From the NCBI GenBank assembly GCA_026394915.1, contig JAPLZS010000194.1:1-6185 (forward strand): a stretch of DNA of 6,185 nucleotides, given 5' to 3'. The notes under the pieces were generated by a model that worked only from the letters and a program-made list of their open reading frames with translations, ran no database searches and was not told the origin of the DNA. Below, in pieces: positions 6,094 through 6,185 of this stretch; position 1 is the stretch's first letter, and every line of letters starts with the position of its first letter. A program made the position numbers and the translations under genes. The stretch comes from Candidatus Woesearchaeota archaeon. Its GTDB lineage: Archaea; Nanobdellota; Nanobdellia; Woesearchaeales; UBA12501.

Positions 6094-6185
6094 ATGGCGC
6101 TTGATATAAAACCCACAAGAAGCGAGCTGATAAAGCTCAAGAACAAGATTAAGCTAGCTAAATCCGGGTATAATCTTTTAAAGAA
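6094..6185 (+). CDS. atpD: A-type ATP synthase subunit D (central shaft), N-terminal part only
   Basis: The first 30 codons are visible and the gene runs off the right edge. The reading begins MALDIKPTRSELIKLKNKIK and continues LAKSGYNLLK. This matches the start of subunit D, whose N-terminal helix typically reads VKPTR.EL..LK..I.LA..G..LLK. Subunit D is the long two-helix coiled coil that forms the rotating shaft inside A3B3 with subunit F. In most archaeal operons it follows atpB directly, whereas here the carbonic-anhydrase-like gene intervenes. The start is two bases after the previous stop, so co-transcription is very likely. Confidence 0.88.
   Translation, partial: MALDIKPTRSELIKLKNKIKLAKSGYNLLK

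Overview
The window is an internal segment of an archaeal A-type (A1Ao) ATP synthase operon, with every gene on the + strand. The gene order is [end of atpK]-atpE-atpC-atpF-atpA-atpB-[carbonic-anhydrase-like gene]-atpD (start only). An archaeal host is supported by the A-type subunits themselves, by GGTGAT/GAGGT-type Shine-Dalgarno sequences placed 3-10 nt before several starts, and by the K-E-C-F-A-B-D order. Arginine is encoded almost only by AGG/AGA and isoleucine often by ATA. The lysine-rich tail on AtpB and the compact layout suggest a DPANN-type lineage such as Woesearchaeota or Pacearchaeota, but that placement is only a guess.

Layout. Positions 2-31 encode the last nine residues of what is probably the membrane rotor subunit K. 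A perfect 8-bp inverted repeat (28-48) follows before atpE. The peripheral-stalk subunit E (73-630), central-stalk/adaptor subunit C (677-1792) and central-stalk subunit F (1806-2117) are intact. The catalytic subunit gene atpA (2168-3862) is broken twice. About 71 bp is missing around 2910-2916, just after the P-loop, including the stretch that should carry the catalytic-glutamate motif GERGNE. A C-run at 3221-3225 carries a second frameshift. The regulatory subunit gene atpB (3859-5361) is intact, overlaps the atpA stop by 4 bp and has a lysine-rich C-terminal tail of about 40 residues. A 241-residue gene (5366-6091) lies between atpB and atpD and resembles the LCIB/LCIC branch of beta-type carbonic anhydrases. 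atpD begins at 6094 and runs off the window.

How the genes work together. A3B3 forms the catalytic head, D and F the central shaft, C couples the shaft to the K ring, and E (with H, not in this window) forms the peripheral stalks. The carbonic-anhydrase-like protein is not a known ATP synthase component. Its position inside the operon is the most interesting feature here, and it invites the hypothesis that CO2/bicarbonate/proton chemistry is tied to ATP synthase expression. As written, the sequence cannot make a working A subunit. Because the coding signal on all three sides of the two lesions is otherwise well preserved, the damage is either very recent or an assembly or sequencing error. 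No intergenic stretch exceeds 50 bases, and I see no RNA genes, mobile elements, CRISPR arrays or terminators.
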